A stretch of DNA of 59,151 nt from Bacillota bacterium (GCA_023445445.1 JAEXLD010000128.1:1-59151); one strand, 5' to 3'; counted from the stretch's first letter, positions 17,211 to 26,360 are shown. Notes: a model not told the origin generated them from the letters alone. Translations and numbers: made by a program.

Positions 17211-17711
17211 TTATCTTCTAATATCTAATTTATTTAGAATTTCTTCTTCCCTTTTTCTCATCTTATTCTTATCTTCTTCTATCATATGGTCATAACCTAG
17301 CAAATGTAAAATTGAATGAACAACTAAATAGCTTACTTCTCTTTCATAAGAATGTCCGTATTCTTTACTTTGCTCTAAAGCTTTTTCTAATGATAAAACC
17401 ATATCTCCAAGGACTATTTCATTTCCATCCTTATAAGTCTCATCAAAATCGAAGTCTAAATACATATCTTTATAAACCTTATTTTCTTCAAAGTCTAACA
17501 TAGGAAAGGATAACACATCAGTTTCTCTATCAATTCCTCTAGTTTCATTATTAATTTCTCTTATTTCTTCATTATCAACAAATAATAAGGATATTTGATA
17601 TTCAACATTTACTCCTTCTTCTTTTAAAGCAAAATCACAAACCTTTAAAATATTATTTATAAACTCATCATTTACTTCTATTTTATCTTGTTTATTCTCT
17701 GTATATAACAT
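17211..17711 (-). CDS. ybeY: Endoribonuclease YbeY
   Basis: A 166-residue UPF0054 metalloprotein needed for rRNA processing and ribosome quality control. The zinc motif HX3HX5H is clear near the C-terminus (VVHSILHLLGYDHM). The conserved central segment is RGIDRETDVLSFPM. A good AAAGGAG site precedes the ATG. It starts a run ybeY-dgkA, with its own upstream gap containing the terminator of pgpH, so it probably has a promoter in 17712-17780. Confidence 0.93.
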   Translation of the reverse strand: MLYTENKQDKIEVNDEFINNILKVCDFALKEEGVNVEYQISLLFVDNEEIREINNETRGIDRETDVLSFPMLDFEENKVYKDMYLDFDFDETYKDGNEIVLGDMVLSLEKALEQSKEYGHSYEREVSYLVVHSILHLLGYDHMIEEDKNKMRKREEEILNKLDIRR

Positions 17712-17778
17712 ATTTTTCTCCTTTTAATGTAAATTCATAAATAATTAATTTATATAATGATTTAAATTAATTATATAG

Positions 17779-17837
17779 CTAATTAAAGAAGAAACTCCTT
17801 AAGGAGTTTCAACATAAATATAATTTTAGCAATTTTA
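17779..17837. repeat. Half copy B of the two-hairpin repeat, acting as pgpH terminator
   Basis: The 18-nt string aattaaagaagaaactcc is identical to copy D and opens a 20-bp perfect palindrome, gaaactcc-ttaa-ggagtttc (17791-17810). A degenerate linker follows; the second hairpin is missing. On the minus strand the palindrome runs into ttctttaatt, so it can terminate pgpH. Confidence 0.6.
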
Positions 17838-19904
17838 TTAATTATTTACCTTTTTCTCAGTTGGATATTCTATTCTATGATGATATATTCCATCTAAGGT
17901 CTTTAAAAAACTTTGTCTAATTAACTCAATATCCTTTAATGTTAAATCACAATTAATTAATTGATTGCTATTAATTTTATCATTAATTATATTATTTACC
18001 ATATTTTCAATTTTATCCTTAGTAGGCTCTGGTATTGATCTTACAGAGGCTTCTACACTATCCGCCAACATTAGTATTCCAGATTCCTTAGTATCAGGAA
18101 TAGGTCCTGTATATCTAAAATCCTCTTCTTTAACATCTTCAGGATTTTCAGCTGAATTTTTAACTTTATAGTAAAAATATTTAACTAAAGTTGTCCCATG
18201 ATGTTGTACTATTATATCTTGAATTATCTTAGGAATCTTATGTTCCTTAGCCATTTCTATACCATCTTTAGTATGGGATAGAATGATTAATGTACTTAAA
18301 TTTGGTGTAATCCTATCATGAGGATTTTCCTTACCTATTTGATTTTCTCCAAAGAAATAAGGCCTTTTCGTTTTACCAATATCGTGATAATATGCCCCAA
18401 CTCTTGCTATTACTGGATTCCCTCCAACAACCTCCGTTGCTGCTTCTGCTAGATTTGCTACCATCATACTATGATGATAAGTACCAGGAGCCTCCATTAA
18501 TAATTTTTTCATAAGAGGTTGATTTGGATTAGATAGCTCTAATAATTTTATATTAGTAACTACATCAAATATAGATTCATAAAATGGTAATAATCCCACT
18601 GATAGTATACCAGCTATCATTACTGAAATAATAGCAAATCCTGTTTGAAGAAGATTCTCTTTTAAATTACTTGATGAAATCATACCAACAGTTAATGTTA
18701 GTATAGATGCCACAACAGCTATATATAGAGTTGAATAAATAATATCATTTCTTTGTTGAACCTTTTTAACTGCAGTTGACCCTAAAATTATAGATACTGC
18801 AAATAAAATTATAATAGAAGGGTTAAGCCCTACAATTATTGAAACAAATACTAAGTTCAACAAATTAACAACAAGGGATAACTTATACTCTATTAATATA
18901 GTCATAATCATTGCACCACAAGCAATAGGAATTAAATATGGTGATATTATATTTAAACTTAAAGATAACATAAGTGTAATTATATTTATACTGCTTATTA
19001 AGATTATAAATTTATCACTTTTAAATATATCCGCTCTTTCTCTAGATATATAACTATATTCAAGATATAGAATTACTGCAACCAAAATTGCCAATGCAAT
19101 AAATAATGATAAATAACTCTTTGTTAATCCACTATTTAGTAATCCAAGTTCATTTAATATTTCAATTTGCCTTTCAGTTACAGGTTCGCCTTCCTTAACT
19201 ATAATTTGATTTTTCTTTATTATTTCCTTTTGTACATTTTTTTGCACTTCTTTTATGTTTTCTTCCATTTTTTCTGTATCAATAAAGAAATTAGCTTTAA
19301 TTTGTGAATATAAAATACTTTTCAAGGTATCTTCCAAATTTCTGTCTAAATTATAGCTAATAAGCTCTTCACTTGCTAAATCCCTTGCATTTTGTAATGC
19401 TTCATAGTCATTTTCTCCAATATTATTCTTATAGGCCTTTTCCAGTGCTTGTAATGTTTTATTTTGAATATCAGAAAGCTTTGTTACATCTATAGCTAAT
19501 AATATATTATATTCTTGATCTGTTAATCTAAAAGCATCTACTTTCTTTATTTCTGTAAGTTTTTCTTTAGCATCTTTTGTAGAAGATATTTCTGTTGCTA
19601 GTTTATTAAATAGCTTATTTATATTATCAATAGCTTGGGTCTTAACTTCACTTTTAACAGTATATTGTTTATCTTCCTTAGCTTTAGCTATAGCTTCTTC
19701 TATCTTTTCTTTTGTTGCTATCTCATCTACTGTATCTATTGGAGCCTTAATATCTACAGTAGCTATATCACCAACAGATAAGTTATGTTTCTTTGGTGAA
19801 ATTGAAGTTAATAAAATTACATAAGTAACTAAAAATACTGTCATGTATATTAGAATTCTTTTGTATCCTTTTGTATCATTCTTCTTATCTTTCTTAAAAA
19901 ACAA
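17838..19904 (-). CDS. pgpH: 7TM-HD c-di-AMP phosphodiesterase PgpH (YqfF)
   Basis: A 688-residue membrane protein. One N-terminal helix is followed by a large extracellular 7TMR-HDED domain (about residues 50-260), then seven transmembrane helices (about 270-450) and a cytoplasmic HD domain. The HD motif is complete: GTYHHSMMVANLAEAA, then YYHDIGKTKRPYFF and IVQHHGTT. PgpH-type proteins degrade the second messenger c-di-AMP. Translation starts at a TTG with AAAGGAGG upstream. It follows yqfD by 26 nt; phoH, which usually lies between them, is absent. A BusR-like putative c-di-AMP sensor is encoded at the other end of the window. Confidence 0.92.
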   Translation of the reverse strand: MFFKKDKKNDTKGYKRILIYMTVFLVTYVILLTSISPKKHNLSVGDIATVDIKAPIDTVDEIATKEKIEEAIAKAKEDKQYTVKSEVKTQAIDNINKLFNKLATEISSTKDAKEKLTEIKKVDAFRLTDQEYNILLAIDVTKLSDIQNKTLQALEKAYKNNIGENDYEALQNARDLASEELISYNLDRNLEDTLKSILYSQIKANFFIDTEKMEENIKEVQKNVQKEIIKKNQIIVKEGEPVTERQIEILNELGLLNSGLTKSYLSLFIALAILVAVILYLEYSYISRERADIFKSDKFIILISSINIITLMLSLSLNIISPYLIPIACGAMIMTILIEYKLSLVVNLLNLVFVSIIVGLNPSIIILFAVSIILGSTAVKKVQQRNDIIYSTLYIAVVASILTLTVGMISSSNLKENLLQTGFAIISVMIAGILSVGLLPFYESIFDVVTNIKLLELSNPNQPLMKKLLMEAPGTYHHSMMVANLAEAATEVVGGNPVIARVGAYYHDIGKTKRPYFFGENQIGKENPHDRITPNLSTLIILSHTKDGIEMAKEHKIPKIIQDIIVQHHGTTLVKYFYYKVKNSAENPEDVKEEDFRYTGPIPDTKESGILMLADSVEASVRSIPEPTKDKIENMVNNIINDKINSNQLINCDLTLKDIELIRQSFLKTLDGIYHHRIEYPTEKKVNN

Positions 19905-19930
19905 ATTTATCCTCCTTTAACTACACATCT

Positions 19931-21070
19931 TTAATAATCAATGGGTTCACTATTAACAATATTTTGTTCAACTATAAAAACTACATTAACTACTATATCT
20001 TCACTTGAATTTTCCTTAGTAGTAACAATTCTATCAACAATTTTCGCCTCTCTTGTCAAACTATTATAAAGTGATTCCTCTAAAGCTTTAACAGAATTAT
20101 TAATTACTTCCTCTTTTGATAATTCTATTGGAAACTCTCTTTTTTCATAATAATTTACTTTATTTATTATTTTTTTACTTTCCTCTATTTTATCATACTC
20201 TTGAAAATCTTTTATAGCTTTTTTAAGATAAATTTTTTTCCCAAACAAAGATAAATATATATCACTATCTTTTTCCCCAGTTCTTTTAAGCTCACTTCCA
20301 TTTACTTGTGCTACCATACTTTTTTCATAAAAAGTATTTGCCATTACTACTCCATCTGGTATAACCTCATAAGGTTCTTCTTCTTTTCCATTTATTCCTT
20401 CTATTATTATATCTCCAGCATGTACATATTCTCCAGCATGTACAGTTGCTCTACCCGAAAAGGTATATACCCTACTAACTTCACCCTCCATCTTTGCAAT
20501 TAAATTACCATATTTTCTCTCTTTAATTTTTGGTGGATTTACCTTTTCTTCAATAGTTATCTTTAAGGTGGAGCCTTCTACCCTTGCCCTAATCCAAAGT
20601 ATATCTGAATTAATACTTTCTAATTTTTTCTCTATTTCTTTAAAATCTATTGATTTCTTACTTATTCCTGGTTTAATTCCCATAGAATAAAGTTGTTGTC
20701 TAATTTCATAGGGAGATACATTTTGCTTCGTAGTAATTTCTATACCCCACACAAAGGTTGAAAGATATAAAAGTAAAATTATAAACATTCCTCCCCCAAT
20801 GCTTAAGAAAAATTTATTTTTTAATTTCCCTACTAAAAATAACCTTCCTTTACTACCAATTACTTTGTATTTTCCATTTAATTTTTTAACAATAACTACA
20901 ACATCTCTATAGTCACTATAATCTATAGTTATCCTTATAGTGGCAGCATCAATTCTTTTTACATTAATAATATTAATAGCTTCACTCCACAATATGTTCA
21001 AAAGTTTCTCCGGTCTCAATATGTTAATTTCAACTATAACTCTACCACTTTCAAATACTCCTGTTGCCAT
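19931..21070 (-). CDS. yqfD: Sporulation protein YqfD
   Basis: A 379-residue sporulation protein made in the mother cell under SigE in Bacillus. There is a small N-terminal cytoplasmic domain (NILWSEAINIINVKRI), one membrane helix (FFLSIGGGMFIILLLYLSTFVWGIEI, about residues 85-110), and an extracytoplasmic part with the conserved GIKPGISKKSIDFKEIEKKLESINSDILWIRARVEGSTLKITIEE segment. The ATG at 21070 is chosen because GAGGTG lies six nt upstream, and because it starts one nt after the yqfC stop; a GTG start further upstream would overlap yqfC by 35 nt. Confidence 0.9.
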   Translation of the reverse strand: MATGVFESGRVIVEINILRPEKLLNILWSEAINIINVKRIDAATIRITIDYSDYRDVVVIVKKLNGKYKVIGSKGRLFLVGKLKNKFFLSIGGGMFIILLLYLSTFVWGIEITTKQNVSPYEIRQQLYSMGIKPGISKKSIDFKEIEKKLESINSDILWIRARVEGSTLKITIEEKVNPPKIKERKYGNLIAKMEGEVSRVYTFSGRATVHAGEYVHAGDIIIEGINGKEEEPYEVIPDGVVMANTFYEKSMVAQVNGSELKRTGEKDSDIYLSLFGKKIYLKKAIKDFQEYDKIEESKKIINKVNYYEKREFPIELSKEEVINNSVKALEESLYNSLTREAKIVDRIVTTKENSSEDIVVNVVFIVEQNIVNSEPIDY

Positions 21071-21071
21071 A

Positions 21072-21350
21072 CTACACCTCATAACTAATTGATTTAAATT
21101 TACCACTAATTGTTATAGTTGAATCCCCAATATATAAAATTTCAAAATCTTCTCCTTCAATATCAACAATCTTTACTTTTGTATTTATTTTAATTATAGT
21201 TCTTTCAAATAATATTATCCCTTTATGATTTTCTATAGTAATTTCATCATTGCCAATGATAGTTATTTTAGGAAGATTTAATATAACATCTTTAGGCAAA
21301 TCTAACTTTTCAGCTAATATTTCTCTAGTTTTTTCTATTCTTTCTTTCAT
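21072..21350 (-). CDS. yqfC: Sporulation protein YqfC
   Basis: A 92-residue protein of the YqfC/YabP family, small beta-rich sporulation proteins controlled by SigE in Bacillus. The family core LPKITIIGNDEITIENHKGIILFERTIIKI is intact. AAGGAG lies upstream of the ATG. It is coupled to yqfD with a single nucleotide between stop and start. CATAGAGT about 35 bp upstream of the ATG faintly resembles a SigE -10 element, but no convincing -35 goes with it. Confidence 0.9.
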   Translation of the reverse strand: MKERIEKTREILAEKLDLPKDVILNLPKITIIGNDEITIENHKGIILFERTIIKINTKVKIVDIEGEDFEILYIGDSTITISGKFKSISYEV

Positions 21351-21423
21351 ACTCTTATCTCCTTATATTTTTTCTCATAGTACTCTATGATTAAAATATA
21401 TAGAAAATTACTTAAAGAAAGCA

Positions 21424-21455
21424 AAAAGCAAAAGGAATAAATTCCTTTTGCTTTT
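21424..21455 (-). terminator. Strong terminator between rpsU and yqfC
   Basis: Fifteen-bp perfect arms, aaaagcaaaaggaat and attccttttgctttt, are separated by two A. On the minus strand the hairpin is followed by tttgctttcttt. It ends the transcript that begins at rpsU or any RNA made from 21456-21787. Confidence 0.85.
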
Positions 21456-21787
21456 ATTTATCAACTAATATTAATCTTATAAAATTGACTTTACCATAAC
21501 TTTTCAGTTATAAATGTTATTAACACCAACGGTGTAGCTGTTTCTTTAATAATTATATTTTTCTTTCTTTTACTGCTGAGGAAGGTACTTAATAAGATTT
21601 ATATTGAAATCTTATTTATTCCCTCAATTCAAGTATAATCATCATTACACTTTTTTGATAAACATATAAACTATAGTCCTCAACCTTAATGTATTTAAAA
21701 TACACTTAGACTTATTGGATTAATATAGCCTCCAATAATAGCTTACTTAATTAATTAAGTTACATTGAAAATTAAATCAAAATTATT
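21456..21787 (-). other. 332-nt non-coding stretch downstream of rpsU with several hairpins
   Basis: No reading frame of note. On the minus strand it contains, in order, ttattgga/tccaataa (8 bp), tgtattttaaataca, aataagattt/aaatcttatt (10 bp) and taactgaaaagtta, and it ends at a strong terminator. It may be a long structured 3' region of the rpsU mRNA or a separate small RNA. yqeY, which often follows rpsU, is not here. Confidence 0.35.
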
Positions 21788-21964
21788 CTACTTGAATTTT
21801 CTCTTTCTAGCAGCTTCTGATTTTTTCTTTCTTTTCACGCTTGGCTTTTCATAGTGTTCTCTCTTTCTAACTTCTGAAAGAACTCCTGCTCTAGCACATT
21901 TTCTCTTGAATCTTCTTAATGCACTTTCAAGTGTTTCGTTTTCTCCAACTTTTATTTCTGACAT
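21788..21964 (-). CDS. rpsU: Small ribosomal subunit protein bS21
   Basis: A 58-residue ribosomal protein, MSEIKVGENETLESALRRF then KRKCARAGVLSEVRKREHYE and a basic tail ending KRKFK. It is part of the 30S platform near the anti-Shine-Dalgarno region. The ribosome binding site is very strong (GGAGGGAGGG). A textbook sigma-A promoter lies about 70 bp upstream. Length and sequence are full for the family. Confidence 0.97.
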   Translation of the reverse strand: MSEIKVGENETLESALRRFKRKCARAGVLSEVRKREHYEKPSVKRKKKSEAARKRKFK

Positions 21965-22035
21965 CTATTATCCCTCCCTCCGCTAGCTCAAATTAATTAA
22001 TTTAACTCAGCTACGGGCTTAATAACACACGCTAT

Positions 22036-22064
22036 ATTATACAATAGGTGGCCTCTAAAGTCAA
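22036..22064 (-). promoter_or_regulatory. Sigma-A promoter of rpsU
   Basis: TTGACT (22059-22064), 17 bp, TATAAT (22036-22041) on the minus strand: a near-consensus promoter about 72 bp upstream of the rpsU ATG. Confidence 0.85.
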
Positions 22065-22082
22065 CTATTTGAAATAAAGATT

Positions 22083-22424
22083 TTAGCCTGGTGGCCATTT
22101 TAAATCTCTTTGACCCAGTACATGGAAATGCATATGATCTACGGTTTGCCCTCCATCTTTACCACAGTTATTTACTATTCTATATCCAGTTTCATTAATA
22201 TTTAGTTCTCTTACTAATTTATTAATTACTAAGAATATGTGTGAAATAATCTCTGAATTTTTTTCAGTTAAATCATTAACACTTTGAATATGTTCCTTAG
22301 GTATTACTAAGAAATGAACAGGAGCCTCTGGGCTTATGTCATTAAAAGCTAAGACTTTATCATCTTCATATATTTTTTTACTAGGAATTTCTCCATTTAC
22401 TATTTTACAAAAAATACAACTCAT
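22083..22424 (-). CDS. HIT family nucleotide-binding protein (HinT-like)
   Basis: A 113-residue histidine-triad protein. The N-terminus CIFCKIVNGEIPSKKIYEDD and the triad HMHFHVLG near the C-terminus are diagnostic. Members hydrolyse adenosine phosphoramidates or related AMP conjugates in the cytoplasm. The ATG at 22424 is chosen since GAGGTGG lies just upstream; an in-frame ATG six codons earlier would place its own start inside that site. It is separated from mtaB by a complete repeat element (copy C), which may uncouple the two. Confidence 0.9.
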   Translation of the reverse strand: MSCIFCKIVNGEIPSKKIYEDDKVLAFNDISPEAPVHFLVIPKEHIQSVNDLTEKNSEIISHIFLVINKLVRELNINETGYRIVNNCGKDGGQTVDHMHFHVLGQRDLKWPPG

Positions 22425-22441
22425 AAAATCACCACCTCTCA

Positions 22442-22580
22442 AAATGTATAATGTAGAATGAAGAATGAAGAATTGTAGATGAAACTCAGCATAGCTGAGT
22501 TTCTGTAATTAATATTTCATAATTTAGCTTTTGCTAAATTATTTCATTAATTTTACATTCTACATTTTACATTTTTCATT
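22442..22580. repeat. Two-hairpin MITE-like repeat, copy C
   Basis: Hairpin 1 is gaaactcagc-ata-gctgagtttc (22481-22503); hairpin 2 is aatttagc-tttt-gctaaatt (22521-22540). They are enclosed by inverted arrays of aatgtagaatg-type units on the left (22442-22472) and their complement tacattctacattttacat on the right (22549-22580). The architecture equals copies A and D, but the stems differ in sequence while keeping pairing. Confidence 0.7.
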
Positions 22581-23885
22581 CTATAACAGTTTTGCTATTC
22601 CATATTCATTTTCTGCTTTTTCTATTTCTATATCTACTATTTTACCAGTAACATCAGCACATGTGCAAGGGACGTGTACCTTTATATAATTTCTTGTATA
22701 GCCTTCATATACTCCATCCTTGCCTTTTACTTCTGTTTCTATAAGGGCATCCATTTCTTTTCCTATAAACTTTTCTATAAATTCTTTTTCATTTTTATTA
22801 CTTAGCTCTATTAAAAGCTTACTTCTCTTTTCTTTTATGCTACCATCTATTTGGTCTCCCATATCAGCAGCTCTAGTTCCTTTTCTAGGACTATATTTAA
22901 ATACATGAGTCTTAGTAAGTTTTATTTTTTCTAAGAATTTATAAGTTTCATTAAACTCCTCTTCTGTTTCTCCTGGGAATCCTACTATTACATCTGTTGT
23001 AATAGAAACATCTGGCATTGTTTCTCTTAATAATTCAACACTTGCAGCATATTCTTCTGCAGTATATCTTCTATTCATTCTTTTAAGTGTTGCATCACAT
23101 CCACTTTGTAATGATAAGTGGAAGTGAGGGCAAAGCTTTTTAAAGCCCTTCATTTTTTCTATTACTTCAGGAGTAAAGAATGCAGGTTCTATTGAACCTA
23201 TTCTAATTCTTTCTATTCCTTCTACCTTTTCTATTTCATCAATTATATCTATAAGATTTACATTACCTTCTAAATCTAATCCATAGGATGCTGTATGTAT
23301 TCCTGATAATATAATTTCTTTAAAGCCATGTTCAGCTAGTTTATTTACTTCTTCTATGACTTTTTTAGGATCCTTTGAACATACTGATCCTCTTGAATAA
23401 GGTATTATACAATATGTACAGAATCTATTGCAGCCATCTTGAATCTTTAAAAAGGCTCTAGTCTTATCTTGATATTCTTCTATATTTAACTCTTCAAACT
23501 TCTTATTTTTAAGTACACCTTCAACATGAACTTGTGATTTACCTTCTTCTCTTGCCTTATTAACATAATAAACTACATCACCTTTATTTCTTGTACCTAA
23601 AACTACATCAACTCCAGGGATTTCTGATACTTCCTTTGGTGCTATTTGAGAATAGCATCCAACAACAGCTATTACAGAATCCTCATTTAATCTTCTTGCT
23701 CTACTTATTATTTGTCTAGACTTTTTGTCACCCATATTAGTAACAGTACAGGTATTTATTACATATACATCTGCTTTTTCGCTAGCTTCTACAACTTCAT
23801 ATCCTTCTCTAATAAATTTTTCAGCCATAGCTTCTGATTCATATACGTTAACTCTACACCCAAGAGTAGAAAATGCAACTTTCAT
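22581..23885 (-). CDS. mtaB: tRNA t6A37 methylthiotransferase MtaB
   Basis: A radical-SAM enzyme of 434 residues that adds a methylthio group to t6A at position 37 of tRNAs reading ANN codons. The N-terminal UPF0004 domain binds one 4Fe-4S cluster through Cys10, Cys46 and Cys77. The radical-SAM cluster is Cys152, Cys156 and Cys159 in CNRFCTYC. A C-terminal TRAM domain spans about residues 370-434. The gene overlaps the rsmE stop by one base (TAATG), so translation is coupled. Order prmA-rsmE-mtaB is conserved in Firmicutes. Confidence 0.94.
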   Translation of the reverse strand: MKVAFSTLGCRVNVYESEAMAEKFIREGYEVVEASEKADVYVINTCTVTNMGDKKSRQIISRARRLNEDSVIAVVGCYSQIAPKEVSEIPGVDVVLGTRNKGDVVYYVNKAREEGKSQVHVEGVLKNKKFEELNIEEYQDKTRAFLKIQDGCNRFCTYCIIPYSRGSVCSKDPKKVIEEVNKLAEHGFKEIILSGIHTASYGLDLEGNVNLIDIIDEIEKVEGIERIRIGSIEPAFFTPEVIEKMKGFKKLCPHFHLSLQSGCDATLKRMNRRYTAEEYAASVELLRETMPDVSITTDVIVGFPGETEEEFNETYKFLEKIKLTKTHVFKYSPRKGTRAADMGDQIDGSIKEKRSKLLIELSNKNEKEFIEKFIGKEMDALIETEVKGKDGVYEGYTRNYIKVHVPCTCADVTGKIVDIEIEKAENEYGIAKLL

Positions 23886-24640
23886 TATTTACTTCCTCCT
23901 AAATCTCCTAGCTCATATTGAACTAATGAAGTAGCAACAAAACCAGCTGTTTCAGTTCTAAGTATTCTACTTCCTAAAGTTACTATATAAGCACCATTTT
24001 CTTTTAGTTCATTTATTTCACTTAATTCAAATCCACCTTCTGGACCTACTAATATTCCAACTGTTGATATTTTAGATGTGTCAATGCTTTTATCATTAAA
24101 CAATGTCTTTATTCCGAAATTTTCTGCATTTTCATAAGGAACTATAACCAAATCTAAGTTTCTCATAGCTTTTAAAGCTTCTTCAAAAGTAATAGGCTCA
24201 GAAACCTTAGGTATAACAGTTCTCTTACTTTGTTTAGCTGCTTCTAATGCTATTCTATTTAGTCTATCTAGTTTTTTAAATTCACCCTTTAACTTTATAT
24301 CTACTCTTTCAGTAATAGTAGGAATGAATTCAGTTATTCCTAGTTCCGTTCCTTTTTGAACTATTAAATCCATTTTTTGAGCCTTCGGTAACCCTTGGAA
24401 TAAATATATTTTTACTGAACTTTCATTATTTATTTCAAGTTGTTCTTCTATATCAACAATTACCTCTTGCTTCGTAATAGTCCTTATTTTTGCTAAAAAT
24501 TCATCTCCAGCACAATTATTTAAGACTATTTTATCCCCTTCATTTAGCCTTAATACTTTATATAAATGTTTTACATCATCACCTAAAATTTTTGCTGTTC
24601 TTTCTATAAAATTTTCTTTAGGAGTAAAAAATTTATGCAT
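23885..24640 (-). CDS. rsmE: 16S rRNA (uracil(1498)-N3)-methyltransferase RsmE
   Basis: A SPOUT-class methyltransferase of 251 residues modifying U1498 of 16S rRNA. The N-terminal PUA-like domain (ILGDDVKHLYKVLRLNEGDKI) is followed by the knotted domain with LVGPEGGFELSEINELKENG and LGSRILRTETAG, the SAM-binding trefoil motifs. AAGGAG precedes the ATG. It lies 18 nt after prmA and overlaps mtaB. Confidence 0.94.
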   Translation of the reverse strand: MHKFFTPKENFIERTAKILGDDVKHLYKVLRLNEGDKIVLNNCAGDEFLAKIRTITKQEVIVDIEEQLEINNESSVKIYLFQGLPKAQKMDLIVQKGTELGITEFIPTITERVDIKLKGEFKKLDRLNRIALEAAKQSKRTVIPKVSEPITFEEALKAMRNLDLVIVPYENAENFGIKTLFNDKSIDTSKISTVGILVGPEGGFELSEINELKENGAYIVTLGSRILRTETAGFVATSLVQYELGDLGGSK

Positions 24641-24658
24641 CCATCGATCTCCTTAAAA

Positions 24659-25600
24659 CTATTTTAATTTGGCAACTATGCAGTTCCATTCCCCATCTTT
24701 GTTTATTTCCACTACTTCAAAACCTGTTGCTTCAAGCTTATTAGTAACCATATCTACCCTGTCATGAATAATTCCAGAAGTTATAAAGTATCCATCTGTC
24801 TTTAATACTCTTTTAACATCTTCTGTTAATATGCAAATTACTTCTGCTATTATATTGGCAACTACTATATCTGCTTTCCCCTCTATAACATCTACTAAGT
24901 TCCCATATAATATTTCTATATTATCTAAATTGTTTAATCCTACATTTTCATTAGCTGATTCTACTGCAACTGGATCTAAGTCTACTCCAACAGCTTTTTT
25001 AGCTCCTAATTTTGCTGCAGCAATTGCAAGTATTCCAGAACCACATCCAACATCAAAAACAGTACTTTCTTCTTTTACATACTTATCTAAAGCTTGAATA
25101 CACATTCTTGTAGTTTCATGAGTTCCTGTTCCAAAAGCCATTCCTGGATCAAGAGCTAATACTAATTCATCATCTTTAGCTTCATAGTCTTCCCAAATAG
25201 GTTTTACTACTATTCTTTCTCCAATTTTAGTAGGCTTATAATATTTTTTCCAGTTATTAGCCCAATCTTCTTCGTGCATTTTTTCACTTTCAACTTTAGC
25301 TAATCCAGTATCTATACCTATTTCTTTTAATTCTCTCATTTTTTCATTAATATAATCTAAGATTTCTTGGATATTATCTTCTTCAGAAAAATACCCTTTA
25401 ACTACAGCTACTTCCCCTTTATGTTCTAATACATTTATATCTGCAAAATCCCAAGTAAGTGGTCCTTGTTCTCTTTCTAATATGTCATTTGGATCTTCAA
25501 TTGCAACCCCTTTACAATCTAATCCATAAAAAATTCCTGAAACTGGTTCTAAAGCTTCACTTTTAGTAATAACTCTAATTTCAATCCATGTTCCTTCCAT
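24659..25600 (-). CDS. prmA: Ribosomal protein L11 methyltransferase PrmA
   Basis: Trimethylates ribosomal protein uL11. The protein has 313 residues. The N-terminal substrate-recognition domain covers about residues 1-110; the class I methyltransferase domain has the SAM motif TVFDVGCGSGILAIAAAKLGAK and the catalytic-pocket motif VVANIIAEVI. The preceding FGTGTHETT segment is typical. The ATG at 25600 follows AAAGGA; an upstream in-frame TTG is rejected since it would lie at that site. In Bacillus this gene directly follows dnaJ; here tpx and a siroheme reductase intervene. Confidence 0.93.
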   Translation of the reverse strand: MEGTWIEIRVITKSEALEPVSGIFYGLDCKGVAIEDPNDILEREQGPLTWDFADINVLEHKGEVAVVKGYFSEEDNIQEILDYINEKMRELKEIGIDTGLAKVESEKMHEEDWANNWKKYYKPTKIGERIVVKPIWEDYEAKDDELVLALDPGMAFGTGTHETTRMCIQALDKYVKEESTVFDVGCGSGILAIAAAKLGAKKAVGVDLDPVAVESANENVGLNNLDNIEILYGNLVDVIEGKADIVVANIIAEVICILTEDVKRVLKTDGYFITSGIIHDRVDMVTNKLEATGFEVVEINKDGEWNCIVAKLK

Positions 25601-25768
25601 TAAAATCAGTCCTTTCAAAGATATTTGACTAATTTATTATTTTACACTTATGTTAACTTTCTGTCTAGGTTTTAACTTAAAAAGTTTACTTAATAGAAAT
25701 TAATTTAATATTATGATAAAAATACAATTCATTTTGTTTTAATTTATAAAATATATTTCCTTATAAAA

Positions 25769-25799
25769 AATAAGATACCGAAATCTTCAGTATCTTATT
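25769..25799 (-). terminator. tpx terminator
   Basis: The 10-bp arms aataagatac and gtatcttatt, read on the minus strand, are followed by a run of six T. Confidence 0.85.
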
Positions 25800-25843
25800 C
25801 TCACCACAAAAATTATTTTACTATATTCATTAAAATGTTACTA

Positions 25844-26341
25844 TTACTTAGCTGCCTTAGCTGCTTCTAAAATCACATCATAACTTGGTTGATCTGTGAT
25901 TTCATCTAAATATTCAACAAATGTTACATTGTTATCTGAATCAACTACAAATGATGCTCTTGTTAATAAACCTAATTCCTTAGCATATGTTCCTGTAGCA
26001 ATTCCGAAGCTTCTATATTTATAATCTGATAGAGTCTTAACATTTTCAACATCTCCTAATGCACACCATCTGCTTTGAGCAAAAGGTAAATCCATTGAAA
26101 CTGTATAACAAGTTACTCCATTTATTGAATCAATTTTTTCATTGAAAGTCTTAACTTCTGTATCACAAACTGGTGTATCTATTGATGGCACTGTTAAAAA
26201 TACTCTTACACCCTTTGAATCTTTTTCAGTAAAATCTCCTAAATCATTAGCAGACACAGTAAATTCCGGTAATTTACTACCAACCTTTAAAGTATTACCT
26301 TCTAAAGTAACTGGTGCTCCTTGAAATTTAACCATTTTCAT
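25844..26341 (-). CDS. tpx: Thiol peroxidase Tpx
   Basis: An atypical 2-Cys peroxiredoxin of 165 residues that reduces hydroperoxides using thioredoxin. The peroxidatic Cys59 is in SIDTPVCDTEVKTF and the resolving Cys93 in PFAQSRWC; a third cysteine, Cys78, is near. Length is standard. GGAGG lies upstream of the ATG. The promoter region carries a Fur/PerR-like palindrome, fitting oxidative-stress control. The gene stands alone with its own terminator. Confidence 0.93.
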   Translation of the reverse strand: MKMVKFQGAPVTLEGNTLKVGSKLPEFTVSANDLGDFTEKDSKGVRVFLTVPSIDTPVCDTEVKTFNEKIDSINGVTCYTVSMDLPFAQSRWCALGDVENVKTLSDYKYRSFGIATGTYAKELGLLTRASFVVDSDNNVTFVEYLDEITDQPSYDVILEAAKAAK

Positions 26342-26360
26342 TTTATCTTCCTCCTAAATT

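Noticed and set aside
21370..21400. SigE promoter for yqfC
   Set aside because: CATAGAGT is a partial -10 match and no -35 at proper spacing was found.
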